In this document: piece after piece, positions 45,096-57,784 of the stretch
Numbering within the stretch: the stretch's first letter is position 1
How the letters are laid out: every line of letters starts with the position of its first letter
Assembly: GCA_030549775.1 (NCBI GenBank)
Contig: CM060175.1
Span: 80,818,245-80,882,244 of the forward strand
Source: Tamarix chinensis
Taxonomy: Eukaryota > Streptophyta > Magnoliopsida > Caryophyllales > Tamaricaceae
DNA length: 64,000 bases
Direction of reading: 5' to 3'
Position numbers and translations under genes: made by a program
Notes under the pieces: generated by a model
Seen by the model: the letters and a program-made list of their open reading frames with translations, nothing else
Told to the model about the DNA's origin: nothing
Databases searched by the model: none

Positions 45096-47499
45096 TTTGC
45101 AAGTGACTTTAATAATATTTTTAAGCATTTTATTTCTCTTAAGACACTACAGGTATATATATGTAAGGCCAATCAATACATTCATGTTAATAATACTGAC
45201 ACATTCAACAAAAAATAGCAATATTTTTCACCAACACATGCAACAACAAACAACAATATTTTCAACAAAAATGTCAACATTTACCAAAAAAATGTCAACA
45301 ATATGGATACATTTATATATAATGAAAGTATAGGGGAAGAAAAAATTGTATTCTATAGTGGATAAGATAAGATAGACAGTGAGAAAGAGAGGCGGTGAGT
45401 ACCTAGGCACACGGTGGAGCAAGAATGACTGATGAGGAGCAAGAGTAGGACATGTAATGGGTGCACAATGCTTATCTTCGACACCAGTAAATAGCCGCCA
45501 AGAGGATGAGCACACGAAAGGCATTATCTGGAGTTAAGAGGAGGAGGAGAGGTGGTGCACCATGGGTAAGAGAAGGAGTAAGAGAGAGAAGGAGGTCACA
45601 TGAGAGAGAGAGAGAGAAAGTGGGATGAAAATATTTAGCATGAAATGAAAATAACACCGGAATGAAAATAAGAAGGAGAAAGGAAGATTCAAAATTTAAT
45701 AAAAGTTCCTATGAGAACCATTATTAAATATTTTCCCTAAATTTTTTTTGAGGTATTAATAATTGTTTAAACCTATAATTATTATCAAAACTACCTCTAC
45801 AGTCCCGTGCATAAATCTTCTGGCTTTTAGCAATGGTTTCATAAGCACTGTTATTAATATGCTATTATTATTTTCCTTTTCTTTAGTAGTATCTTCATTT
45901 TTAGATGAATTTAGATTTTGCTATTCTATTTATAAATATGATTTTCTTATTTATACTTATCAATGAATTAGACTTTATATTAAAGTTGTAATTAAATATT
46001 TTCCCTTGCTAATTTAATTTATAAATTCAAATGCAACTATGATTTCATTAAACTCATGCGATTTTGGTTTTCATTTAAAAATATAATTCTTTCACTACTA
46101 CATGATTGATTCAAAATCATAATATCTAATTTTAGGCTATGATTTATGACTTAATTTTATTATTTTATGTGTTAATTTAATGTTATATGTTCTTTTTTAT
46201 TTATCATGACCTCATCTTACAGATGGTTTGATTTTGAAGTCACATTTAATAAAAGAATATAATATTTTTTAAGTCATATTTACTATATGATCATATGTTT
46301 GTTTTAAAAAGTTATTTCTATCAAGATTTGACTTGTATTTTAAACTTAATAATTCTATAATGCATTTCAAATTTCTTTTCGAATTGAAATTCAACTAAGC
46401 TAGACTACCTAAAATGAAACGTAGTATTTTATGCAAATTTTTACTTGGAATTTCACTTAATATTCTAACTTTATATATCAAAAACCCTTGTATTTATTTA
46501 TGAATTAAAGCTTCAAGTGTTGTTATTTCTTTAGAGTTTCATGAATGGTTTTAGTTTCTCTTGATATTTAAGCCACTTTCAGACAATATAATTTTTAATA
46601 AATTTCTATAATAAAATTTTTCATCATAAAATATTTATTTATGTTTTATTAATGTTTTTAAGATAATACAAAGTGGTTTAAGCATTTATTATTTCTATTT
46701 CCACTATGATGCACCTCTTTTACTTAAATTAATATTTATGTCTAAAAGGTTTTTAGGTCAAAATTTTAAGTCAATATAAAATACTCTAAAATATTTTATG
46801 TTATTATAATTTGGGGCCCCAAATTGTTTAATTTATAGATTTGGAGCTTTGGTTAATTTATAATTATTTTTGTTATTTATTTGAAATTTTATCAAAAAAC
46901 ATATATTTAGATATTTAACTCAAAAAAGGCATTATATGCTTATGAAAATTTATATATGTATAAGCTATAAACAGAAAAAATCCCATAATGTAAAGTTTTA
47001 TTATTTTACTAATATTTTTGATATTTGTTATTTTGAATTTACATAGAAACTAATATTTCAATTTTAGTATTATATTTTATGCATAAAATCTTATTATTAA
47101 TTCAATAAAATTAATATTTGCATTCAGTATATTATTTTGATAGTTCCTTGCAATTTTATTAATTCTTTTAATTTATTTGTTATTTTTCCTAATAAAAACT
47201 TTTTATTAGTATTTCCATTATTAAAAAGTTTGGGAATATACTCTTGGGGCATAAAAGCTTTATTCTACACTTGTTTCCTTAGATTTTGGTGGGGGGGAAG
47301 GGGAGGATTTTGTTATTTCATTTTTATGTAACTTTTATGTTTAAAAATAATTTTAAGGTATAGTTTTTTTATTACTTACTAGGGGGAGGAAATCCCAAAG
47401 GTAATACAAGCCTATGGAGATGTATTTATAGGCAAATCCACCATGTCAAACATTAAACATCAAAATAGTCCTTATAGACTTATGGAGTCTATAAAAAAA
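44211..47499. other. Unassigned AT-rich region
   Basis: No coding domain was found. It holds a long (TA)n run (45044-45092), a purine-rich patch (45360-45690, gagaaagagagg / gagagagagagag), an A/C-rich patch (45200-45300, caacaatatttt, atgtcaaca) and an 18-bp perfect palindrome at 46808-46825. The short open frames have no known motif. Confidence 0.5.
45044..45092. repeat. (TA)n microsatellite
   Basis: About 24 nearly perfect TA units. Confidence 0.95.
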
Positions 47500-48000
47500 G
47501 AAACATAAATGTTCAATCATTTCCCAAGCTTGGATAAATAGTCAATCGCCATATTAGTTTCCTTAAAAAAATTTTGAGCTAAGCGCATAAAAAATCTTGC
47601 TATGAGAAGCTTTGGCATGGGAGGGAAATGGTTGGGAAGTAGGACAATCCCCATTGATAAGTTTGATTGCTAACCAAGAGTTACTATAGAGAATAAGTCT
47701 CTAGATGTGCCTATTCTATGCTTCCCTGAGGCCATGGAAAATTTCCTATAGCATAATGAAGGTAATACACCCAACACTAACGGTAAAAAATAAAAAGAAA
47801 AAGAAAAAAAAGCTAATTGCTAGAGTCATCTCTAGCTAACTATCTAACCACGAGGGGCGTCAGATTACCCATCATTATGCCATCTACATTACATTTGATA
47901 AATCCAAGCAAGTGTTTAAACCAACCCAACACATAGTTTCCTCAAATCCACTTACTTCAATTTCCACCAAGCATGGAACTTATCCTTATTAGCAATTTCT
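47500..48000 (-). pseudogene. RNase H-like domain (RVT_3 type), broken
   Basis: The minus strand reads GWFKHLLGFIKCNVDGIMMG (family W..P..GwiKlNvDGa, with the first catalytic Asp kept), then YSNSWLAIKLINGDCPTSQP (family eSDs..vv.lI.g, with the second Asp now Asn). Further on, in a shifted frame, are FKETNMAIDYLSKLGN (family hv.REaN.vAD.LAk.G). Such domains end many plant LINE ORF2 proteins and also occur as small host proteins. The frame has several stops. No RT lies next to it, so its parent element is not known. An ac-rich and poly-A stretch lies near 47780. Confidence 0.65.
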
Positions 48001-49794
48001 ATGGGGTCATCATACACATCATTTGCACTGTAACATTAACAAATTTTTTAAAGTGGAAATATCTCTTAGAATGATTATAAAAATAATAATAATAATTATA
48101 TTATAATTTTTAAGTTTTCTCTATATGAATAGAGATCCACATTGTTTGCTTCATTGGTCAAAAATATTTCTATCCTTGTTTAGATGATAACAAATGGATC
48201 TTGAGAACGAATATTTTATCTTAATTATGCATTTACTATGATTAACATATAAAGGGATCTAAAAACACTTATTAAAATCATTTCTCTAATGTACAACTTA
48301 AAAGAGGAATCACATTTTCAAGTACAAGAGAAGAACATAATAAGAGAACTAAGATTTAACGTTTAAGAATCATATTTTGAAAGTCTTAGGTTCTATGTAA
48401 GGATTTAAGTTGAAAAATTTCACATTTTGAAGAAACCACTTTGAAAAAGTGCTTAAACACATGACTTGAACTCAATTCAAGTGATTTCATTTTTTATCTT
48501 AATTTCTAAATCTTTTAAAGTGTTTTAAAATTGTTATTTGGTTCCAATAGGAACTAACTGACTATTCTACAGATCAATAAACTTGTTTTGTTTTTACTAG
48601 ATCTCTAAACAATAACAAACTCAAACAAGAAAATTGACACGACAAACTAATGGACTGATTTCAACCAACTGATTTGAATAGATTAGTCCATGGTTTTTTT
48701 CTTTATAGAACCCTTTTCTTCTATATTTAAACACATTTATTGTTTCAGCCAACTAATTAACTAGTTTAGCTAGTCGATGAACTGGTTTGACTAAACTAGT
48801 CATTGGGTTTTTACTTGGAAAATAATCTTTCCTTTCTATTTAAAGACATTGAATGTCTGTAGCAAACCAAATAAGTTGTTTGAAACTAATTTTATTTTTT
48901 GGAAAAGTAGATGAACTAGTTAACTAAATCATGACACTGCTCATATATGTTTAAAGGACATACTAAGCACTACATATAACAAATTAACTGGTTTCATTAA
49001 ACAAGTTTACTTGTTTTTGTAATGTTAAATTTCCACTTTAGATCTAAGCATAATCAGTCAACTAATTTGAACCACCAATCAACTTACATTATATTCTATT
49101 TTTCCCATTAGGCAACACAAATTTTTGGGAATTTCTTGTCTAACGACTACACAATGAGGGAAAGCCTTATAAATAAGCTCCTTTAGAATTTATTTCAAAA
49201 ACTTTTCAATAAAATTTATTGTGTAATTAATCATCCATTCTTAAATCATTCAATTACTCATTCAAACTCTTTAAACTTTCATATTCATTGTTTTTATTGA
49301 AAACTATTCATTGGTTGCTTTTCTTGGCTAGAATTGCTCCTTAATTGTAACATCTTTTATTACATCTATTTATAATATATCTCATCAAAGTATATACTCT
49401 TTCACATCTTATATACTTGGTAAAAAATCAATTATAATCACAACCTCCTTACAAAATTCATTACAAAAGGATTCATGAGTCTATCCTTATCATTATTGAG
49501 ATATTATTATAGAGAGTATAGATGATAAATAGGCCAAGTTGTAAATCAACTCTTGGAGAGTCATTGAGATTTTAAGGTTCATAAATTGATAAAATATTTT
49601 GTATCAATAAAACATATTACTATTTCAAAATCCAAATGAGAGAATTTTTTGGTTATGGATGTAGAGAGTAATTTGTTCTTGAACCACTCCACATTGTGCA
49701 CAAAGTTTTTATTTGTCATCTCTATTCCATTTACCTCTATTCACAACCTCTAAAATTATTTAACATATTGATATGCATTTGGTAAGAACAATTA
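48001..49794. other. Unassigned region, LTR-like in look
   Basis: From 48370 to 49740 there are recurring phrases (aactNgttaactaaat, gactggtttNaNtaaa) and stretches like ccttataaataagctcc and ttgtatcaataaaaca that recall copia LTRs with TATA and polyadenylation signals. No second copy, primer site or coding domain was found. Confidence 0.3.
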
Positions 49795-50115
49795 CAGCAC
49801 AAACAGTAATAAAACATTACACAATAGTGGTGAAACACAAAAAATATTGTGGTAAAAAATAATAATGTAGAAAAACAAGACTACATAATTCTAGACTATA
49901 GTGAAATATTAAGCTTATTTTGGTGAACTATAAAACATATCATGGTGAGGTGCCAAGAAGATAATGGAGAAATATGAATTATATTGTGGTGAAACATAAC
50001 TTTGGATTGAAGTAGGATTAGATAATATCGTTCCATGTTGAAACATAAAGTGTATGATGGTGAAACATGAAGTATATTATGATGAAACAACATGCATATC
50101 ATGGTAACACATTAA
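49795..50115. repeat. Degenerate minisatellite, unit about 23 bp
   Basis: The phrase tggtgaaacatNaagtatatta recurs at least eight times in diverged form, at 49825, 49846, 49917, 49940, 49988, 50034, 50057 and 50080 among others. Spacing is often 21-24 bp. The minus-strand open frame over it (49896-50102) repeats FHHNILHVSP-like units only because of this. Confidence 0.75.
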
Positions 50116-50413
50116 AATGGAGAGATGTAATACTAAACATAATGTTCTTAAACTCCTAATCACTCTCTCCTCTATACTCCACTTCCATGCCTCAAACAAG
50201 GAGAGTTGTCTTAACAGCAAGGTCTTAGATGAAATATGGATCTTTATTTTGCAGTATAGGAGATTCATCAAAAAAAGATATTGTTATAAAGGAAAATGAT
50301 AGTGTAAATGATATGACAATCTATGAGGACCTCTCTATCCATATTCATATAATTTTCATGGCATTTACAATTTTGACTATTCAAAATTTCAAACATTAGA
50401 TCATGATAACCCT

Positions 50414-53400
50414 TATAATACCCTATATTTTCATAACCGTAATTTTTAATGTTTAGCCTTTTATCCTATAAATTTAACCTTTAGATAATAATTTCATTAG
50501 TTTTTTATATTTTTGACCTTTAAATTTAAATAAATTACTTAATAAATTATTCAAATTATTTTATCTTACCCTTTTTTATTTAAATCCTCACTAAATAATT
50601 GATTTTAGCCAAAAAAAAATTTCTAATAAGATACCCTAAATCTAGATTAATTGATATTATCGTAAACCTAAATTTAACCTAATTCTACTTCTAATTGTAA
50701 ATCTATTCTTTTTTCTTTTTCTTCATTCCTTTTTTCCCCTTTCCCTTTTTCTTTCTTTTCTCTTTTCTTTTTCTTCTCCTTTCTTTTTCTCCATTCCCAA
50801 CTAGCCTAGCCCACCTCGTCTTCTTCTCCTTTTCTTCTTTCCTTCCCCGAGCCCCAACTCACTTCCCTTCCCTACTTTTCTCTCCTTCTCTCCCCTTTCT
50901 TACACCACCCAACCTAGCCCACCTATTTATTTTTTCTTTCTTCTCCTTTAACTTGCCTAGCCGACCCATCTTTTTCTTTCTTTCTTTTCTTTTTCATCCT
51001 CGACCAGACCTAAATACATCCCCTCTTGCATCCTTATTCCCCTCTACACAAACCAAAATGGTACCCTGCATCCCTTTGCCTACCCCATGCGTGTCTGCTA
51101 GCCCCTTCTTTCCCTTTCTAGCCAAACTAGAACCACACCTTATTTCATTTTATGCCTTTCTGTCTTTTTTTGGATCCTCCTTACCTTCACTATCCAATCC
51201 TACAAAACCCCTTTTCTTTTTCTAGCCCTGTATGCCTCCCTCGCATGCTTCTCCCTATCCCCTTCTACACCCCACATACACTAACTCCCTAACCATCCAT
51301 TGCCAACCAACCACACAACCCCCACTGATAAAACATTTCGATCCAACATCCACTACACACACACACACAACTATAATCTCCTCCATTTCCCCCCTACAAA
51401 ACCTTGAGCCTTTCTCCTCTATCTTTCTTCTTCATCCTCCTTGACAATGCCTTCCCCTCTACATCTTAGAGCCCTTTGAACCTCATCATACCACACCACT
51501 AGCCTCGCATTGACTTTGCCTCCACCATCTTGTACTATTTTCATTCCCTTCCACCCTCAACTCACACCACAACCATCTATATCCCTCCCTCTCTCTCTGT
51601 TCTTTTTAGTTTGCTCGACAACTACCCATTCCCTCCTCCTTTCATTGTAACACAACTCCAACTCCTTATAGTAGTGCCTCATTGCGAACCTTATCCACCT
51701 CTATACCAGCATCACCAAAATAAACATTAGCAACCGCATCTACCCTCTTATGTTAGCATGCCTAAGCTCCTCCACCTCTCATCATCATTGAAATCTAGCC
51801 CCTACTCCCTCTCCATTCCCCGTTTTATTTCCCATCTGAATCACACTTGAGCTTGCCTTCCTCTTTCTCCTTCTCAACATCCTCATTTTATTCTAGAGGA
51901 ATTGATACCTTCCCCATTTCCTTCTTCCTTTCCTCCTCCTTCTTTTCCCTTCTCTACATAAGACAACCACCATCATTGCACATCTTCTTCATAGGTCTCA
52001 TCCAATGACACCAAATCACCACCACTGCCTCCATCATCACCTCCAACAACCACCAAGCACACCTCAACCCCCACTAGCCAACCACCAACTTCCTTGAAGC
52101 CCTTACAATACCTTAACTTATGTTGCATGATTAGTGTGAGGAGCTTTTAACATTTTATATTTAATAAATATTTAATATATATATATATATATACACACAT
52201 TATTTTATTAATAAATTATTAACATGGTTGTTGTGACATAGTATGTAGGTATAAAAGTTTTATTAGGGAGCTTAATAATTTTTAGTAGGCTAACAATAAA
52301 TTGTGCTTTTACTAGAAATCAGGTAATTTTTATAATCCACTAAAATGTTTAGATATCGCATGATAGCATATTTAGGTTAGGATATATAAAATATGTTAAG
52401 TATGTTTGTTACAATGTAACTTTTATACTCTTCTAAAACGATAGATATCGTATAATAACACATTAGGGTTTTGATATATGAAAAATATCAATCATGATTT
52501 GTTACATTATAATTATGCATTTATTATTAATATCATGGAAATTGATAAAAAAGAAAGCAGTTATCCTATGTAAAATATTATGTATACAAAAGTATGATTA
52601 AAATGGTTCTAATGTCAGGAAGAGATTTTGAATGATGTGTATAATTAAAAATAATAGTTTAAGCATATTGAGAAATACTTGCATCATAATTATTATTATC
52701 TTGTTCCCTATGGGCAATTTGGTCATTTAATCTAAACTAGAATGCTTAATATATTATAATTATTGTTTAGTATAGCGGTACATGATTTGATATTTAAGAA
52801 ACACATGTTTCAATTTGGTTATTATTATTATATGGCCTAGGGGTAATTTGGGTATTTTGAGTGTATCATGATAATTAGTTTAATAAACATGCTTGATGTG
52901 TATTATTGTTAGCATTGAGAATTAGTTTTTTGATGTTTTAGAAATATATGTTAGGGTTTTATGTGCAAAATTATGTATAAGGGTAAAATGGTTGTTTGTT
53001 GTATCTTATAATTTAATTACATGATAAAATAATTTAATTGTGGTATGTTATGTTTTTATTATATTTTTATAAATAAAATAGAGTCTGTAATAGAAATGGA
53101 TGATAATGTGATAACTTTAGCCGCAAGGATATTTTTGTTATTTTTTTCTTGAAGTGCCTAAGAGGTAATAATTGAGCTTAGGATGACCTTAGTATACTTA
53201 TAATGTTAACCTTTATATTGACCTTGATTATGGTTGTCTTAGATGTTTGGAAATGAATAAAAATGGTAATGTATTAATAATTATATTTGTGAGATTAATA
53301 GGCTATCTCGTGGTGACCGTTATAAAATACTAATACTTGAAGTGAAATACCTCGAGTTTGGAAATGTTGGCTCTTTAGGGGTCACTACCCTTAAGGCATT

Positions 53401-53760
53401 GTTTATCCATGATTGATTATGGATTTTTCTAGTGTGCTTTAGTGTCCCAACCAAGCCCTATATCTTACTTTATTTAGTTTTGTAGAGTTATAAAAGGTAA
53501 GTATACTTATGGATTAGGTGTCTTTGTCAGTAGGGTATTATGTTACCTTCGTGTACCAATATGAACCGAGAACCTTTGCATGATTAGATTGATAATTGAT
53601 AGGATACTATGCTAATTTTGTGCACTGGTATAAGTAGAATACCTTAGTATCTTTGGCTTGATATGATCTCCTTTCAAGTGAATAAAAATAGATGTGATTA
53701 TTATTTAATCAAAGTAATTAGTATTTTTCTCTTCTTCCCCTATCCTAACTTTTTATTTTG
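50414..53760 (+). repeat. 5' long LTR
   Basis: It starts TATAATACCCTATATTTTCA (other copy TGTAATACCCC...TTTTCA). An AT-rich start is followed by a pyrimidine-rich tract of about 1.4 kb (50700-52130), then a gaagccctta...cttaacttatgttgcat block, a TA run and an AT-rich tail with ttggNtNttNtgtgcaccggtat-like phrases. Open frames in the C/T-rich tract (50953-51730) code for low-complexity Pro/Ser/Phe-rich peptides and are not considered genes. Confidence 0.65.
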
Positions 53761-53928
53761 AGAATATTTCCTTTTCCTTCCTTGTTAATGTTGTGCTTAT
53801 TGATGCCTTGGATTAGTATTACCCTTTAAGGGGTAGTTACCCCTCTAGTGCCATGACTTTCCTCATACACGTTCCTAGTAGTAGGACATGAACTTCAGGG
53901 ATAAAGTTCACTTATAATAAGGTAGTGT
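53761..53928 (+). other. Residual internal region between the two LTRs
   Basis: About 170 bp with no coding capacity. Its end carries the conserved pre-LTR motif described for the whole element. The boundary with the LTR on its left is approximate. Confidence 0.5.
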
Positions 53929-54931
53929 TGTAATACCCCTAATTTTCATAGCCTTAATTTTTAATGTTTAGAAATTCATCCAAAAAAATTGAACATTAGA
54001 TACTAATTAAATTTGTGCTGTTAACTTTTGACGTGCAAATCTAGATAAATAATATAATAAAACACTCTAAATATTTATCTTACTTTTTTTTTTATTTAAA
54101 TCCCTCCTCAACAAATAAATTTACCATGTTTATTTGTTCTTATAGGATACCCTATATCCATATAAATTAATATTATCCTAAACCTAAATTTAATTTAATT
54201 ATAATTCTAACTCTAAATCTCTTTTATTTATTTTTTCTTCATTTCCTTTTTCCTTTCTGCCTTGTCCCTTTTCTTTTTGTTTCTCTTTTCTTTTTCTCCT
54301 TTCCTGGCTAGCCCATCCCACTTAGCCTCCTTCTCTTTTTCTTGATTCTTCCCATGAGCCTCGTCCACTTTCCCTTCCCGTCTTTTCTCTCCTTTTTTAC
54401 CCTAGCCTGCATGGTCCAACCCAGCCCACCTATTTTTTCTCCTTCTTCTCTATCGGTCTGCCTAGCTAGCACATCTTTCTCCTTTTTCCTTTCATTTTTC
54501 TCTCTCAACAAGACCCAAACATGCCCCCTTTCACATCTATACACTCCTCTAAACACACCAAAAAAATACTTGAGCCTTTCCTTCCTCTTTCTCCTTCAAT
54601 AACTTGTCACTCAATTCAAGCAAAACCGATCCTTTTGCCTTCTCCTTCTTCCTTTCCTCCTCATTTCTTTGCCCAAAATAACCACCAATGTTGCCTATAA
54701 TCCCTACAAGCCTCATCAAATGCCACCACACCACTACCAATACCTTTCTCGCTGCCTCCAACAATAACCAAGCACTCCTCAACCCCTACCGACCAAGCGC
54801 CCACTTCCTCGAAGCCCTTGCAGCGCCCTAACTCATGTTGCATTAGTAGCATGAAGAACTTCTAACATTTTACGCCCATTTTAGCATAAGGAAATTTTAG
54901 TAATTTGATATTTAATAAATATTTTAATAAT

Positions 54932-54976
<45 letters not shown>

Positions 54977-56888
54977 GATTAAATATTAATATGGTTGTGA
55001 CAATATAATTTTTAGGTATAAAAGTTTTATTAGTGATGCCTAATAATTTTTAGTAGACTATCGATAAATTATGCTTTGGCTCGAAATCATGTAATCTTTA
55101 TACTCCACTTAAATGTTCAGATATCACATAATAGCACATTTAGGTTTTGATATATAAAACTTGTTAATTATTTTCATTATGTTATAACTTTTATACTCTT
55201 CTAAAATGATAGATATTGTAAGATAGCACATTAAGGTTTTGATATGTAAATCATATTAATCATGCTTTATTACATTCTAATTATGCATTTATTATTACTA
55301 TCATGGAAATCGATAAAAGAAAGTATGTTATCATATGTATAACATTATGTGTAGGAAATTATGATTAAAATGGTTCTAATGTCAGGAAGAGATTTTGTAT
55401 GATGTGTATAGTTAAAAATGATAGGTTGAGCATGTTTAGATATTCTTGCAGCATAATTATTAATATCATGTGCCATAGGAAATTTTTTGTCATTTAAGCA
55501 TATCATAATATTTAATCTAAATTAGAATACTTCATACATTCTGATTATTGTTTAGTATGGTCGTACATGATTTGATGGCTTAGAAACACATGTTTTAGTA
55601 TGGTTATTATTATTATATGGACCAAGGGTAATTTGGGTATTTTGAGTGTATCATAATAATCATTCTAATAAACATACTTGATGTGTATTATTGTTAAACG
55701 TGAGAATTAGTGTTTGGATGTTATAGAAATGTGTGTTAGGGTTTTATTTGAAAATTGTGTATGAGGGAAAAATGGTCAATTATTGTATCTTATTGTGTAA
55801 TTACATGATAAAATAATTTACTTATGGTATGTTATCATATGTAAAATATTATGTATATGAAAGTATGATTAAAATGGTTCTAATGCTGGGAACAAATTTT
55901 ATACGATGTGTACAGGTGAAACTCATAAGTTAAGTATTTTTAGATATACTTGTAGCATAATTATTATTACCATATGCCCTAGGGGAATATTGTTCATTTA
56001 AGTATATCATAATATTTAATATTAATGGGAACGACTAATATATCCTAACTATTGTTAAGTATGATGGTACATGATTTGATGTTTTAGAAACAGATATTTC
56101 AAAATGGTTATTATTATTATATGGATTAGGGGTATTTCGGTTATTTTAAGTGTATCATGATAATTATTCTAATAAACATGCTAGATATGTATTTTTTTTA
56201 ACATGAGAATTTATGTTTTGATGTTTTAAAATCGTGTGTTACGATTTTACTTCCAAAATTGTGTATAATGGCAAAATAGTTATTTAGCGTATCTTATATA
56301 ATTTAATTACAAGAGAAAATAATTTAATTATGGTATGTTATCCTTTCTATTACAAGGTGACAAATAAAATAGAAATTGTAATAAAAATGGATGATAATTT
56401 TGACCTTGGTATTAAACTTGATTATGGTCGTCTCGGATGTTTGGAAATGAGTAAAAATAGTTAACTATGAAAAGGTGGATCAATGTGTTTACTATGTTGT
56501 CTCTTGGTCATGGTTTTAAAATATTAGTACTTAGTGTGAAAGACTTCAAGATTGGAAATGATGTGTCTTTAGTTGTTGCTACCCTAAAGACTCGATTTAG
56601 CCCACAATTAATTATGAATTTTGCTGGTATGCCTTAGTTCCCCTATAAGGCCCTATATCTGACTCTATCTAGTTATGTAGACCTATAGAGTGTATGCATA
56701 CTTATGGATTTGGTGTCTTCGGCAATAGGGTATTGTGTTACCTTTTTATACTAGTGGAAAAAAGGTACCTTTGCGTCCTTAAGATGATTTTCAATTAGAT
56801 ACTATGTTGCCTTTGTGCACCGGTATGATATGAGTACCTCAACATCTTTGAGTTGATATGATATTCCCTCAAGTAAATATAAATGATT
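53929..56888 (+). repeat. 3' long LTR with internal duplication
   Basis: It starts TGTAATACCCCTAATTTTCA. The pyrimidine tract is shorter than in the other copy (54200-54820). A unit of about 470 bp occurs twice in tandem (about 55370-55840 and 55840-56340), each beginning tatgattaaaatggttctaatg and holding ttattattatatgga..aNggNtaatt. The 5' copy has it once (about 52590-53060). The right edge is set where similarity to the 5' copy ends. Confidence 0.65.
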
Positions 56889-57784
56889 TGATAGCCATTG
56901 TGTAATGGTTAAGGTACAGAAGAAGATGCACAAGTTGATTCTTCTTCATGGAATAATACATTGATTGGGAATTGTATTCTTTTAAAATCCACCAAGGTGT
57001 AATATATTATCCCATCTACATTTGGTGATATATGATAAGTGGTATTGAAAAATGCCAATGTTGAAGGACATTATGTTTAATGGAAGTGGGAAATTATGGG
57101 ATATGTTATAAGATGTGGCCCCATACTAGGTTAAATAAATGGATTTGTGCATAATCAATGGAAGAATGTTAAATAGCCTAAAGTGTTATTTCATGGACAA
57201 GGTTTTGTTTTTCTTAAATTTCAATATCAAGTAGAACATGATTGCGTCCCTTGTTAGAAAATTTTTGAACATATCATTCATTTTTAAAGTGTAGAATAGG
57301 AAGTTCCAATTCATTAAAGAATACTTCCAATTTTCACCATTATAGGTTAAATTCTCCAATCTACATCTTGACTCTTGGGACCCTAATTCATTAAGCATAA
57401 TTGCAAGTGCCATTGGTTGATCTTTTTCATGCGGATGGAGTAACTAAAAAAGGTGAACATATATCTTATGCTAGGATACTAATAGAAGTGGATATCAATA
57501 TAAGTTTTTTGAAAACCCTAGAGACTGAGGACCATGATTGTGCAATGATCATGTAAACATTTTTCTATAAATGAAGGACATAATGTTGTTCTCCATGTGT
57601 TATGGTTAGTCATTCTACAACAACCAATGTGAAGATAGGGAAGAAGAAGAAACAAGAGGGCCAACAAACATGGGTAAAAGGAAATCATCTTATTCAGAAT
57701 AAATGAGAGTTTGAATTTGGGGATCTACCATTAACTTGATGTGATACTTAGGTATATTTATGTCATTCCAATAAATAATAGGTT
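56889..57784. other. Unassigned stretch
   Basis: No domain was recognised. A 75-codon minus-strand open frame (57186-57413) has no known motif. A gaagaagatg...ttcttcttcat foldback lies at 56930-56960. Confidence 0.4.

Larger units (their letters stand above)
50414..56888 (+). mobile_element. Long-LTR gypsy remnant without coding region (LARD-like or deleted)
   Basis: Two related copies in the same orientation (50414-about 53760 and 53929-about 56888) are separated by only about 170 bp. Just before the second copy, 53888-53928 carries the aacttcagggataaagtt and aaggtagtg motif that ends the internal region of plant gypsy elements. This identifies the copies as LTRs of one element. Gag and pol are absent. 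Either a deletion removed them or it was a non-autonomous derivative. Confidence 0.65.

Noticed and set aside
45228..45660. Minus-strand open frames over the GA-rich patch
   Set aside because: Low-complexity Ser/Leu/Pro-rich translation of a purine-rich stretch; no domain.
50953..51730. Series of open frames rich in Pro, Ser and Phe that look like secreted proteins
   Set aside because: They lie in a C/T-rich LTR tract, have no start context or homologous blocks, and the same tract in the other LTR copy does not keep the frames.
54308..54852. Minus-strand Lys/Glu/Arg-rich and Gly/Val-rich open frames
   Set aside because: Composition is forced by the pyrimidine-rich plus strand of the LTR; no conserved domain.
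56889..56960. Possible tRNA gene or SINE head (tagccattgtgtaatggttaagg)
   Set aside because: No B box at the right distance and no cloverleaf can be drawn.
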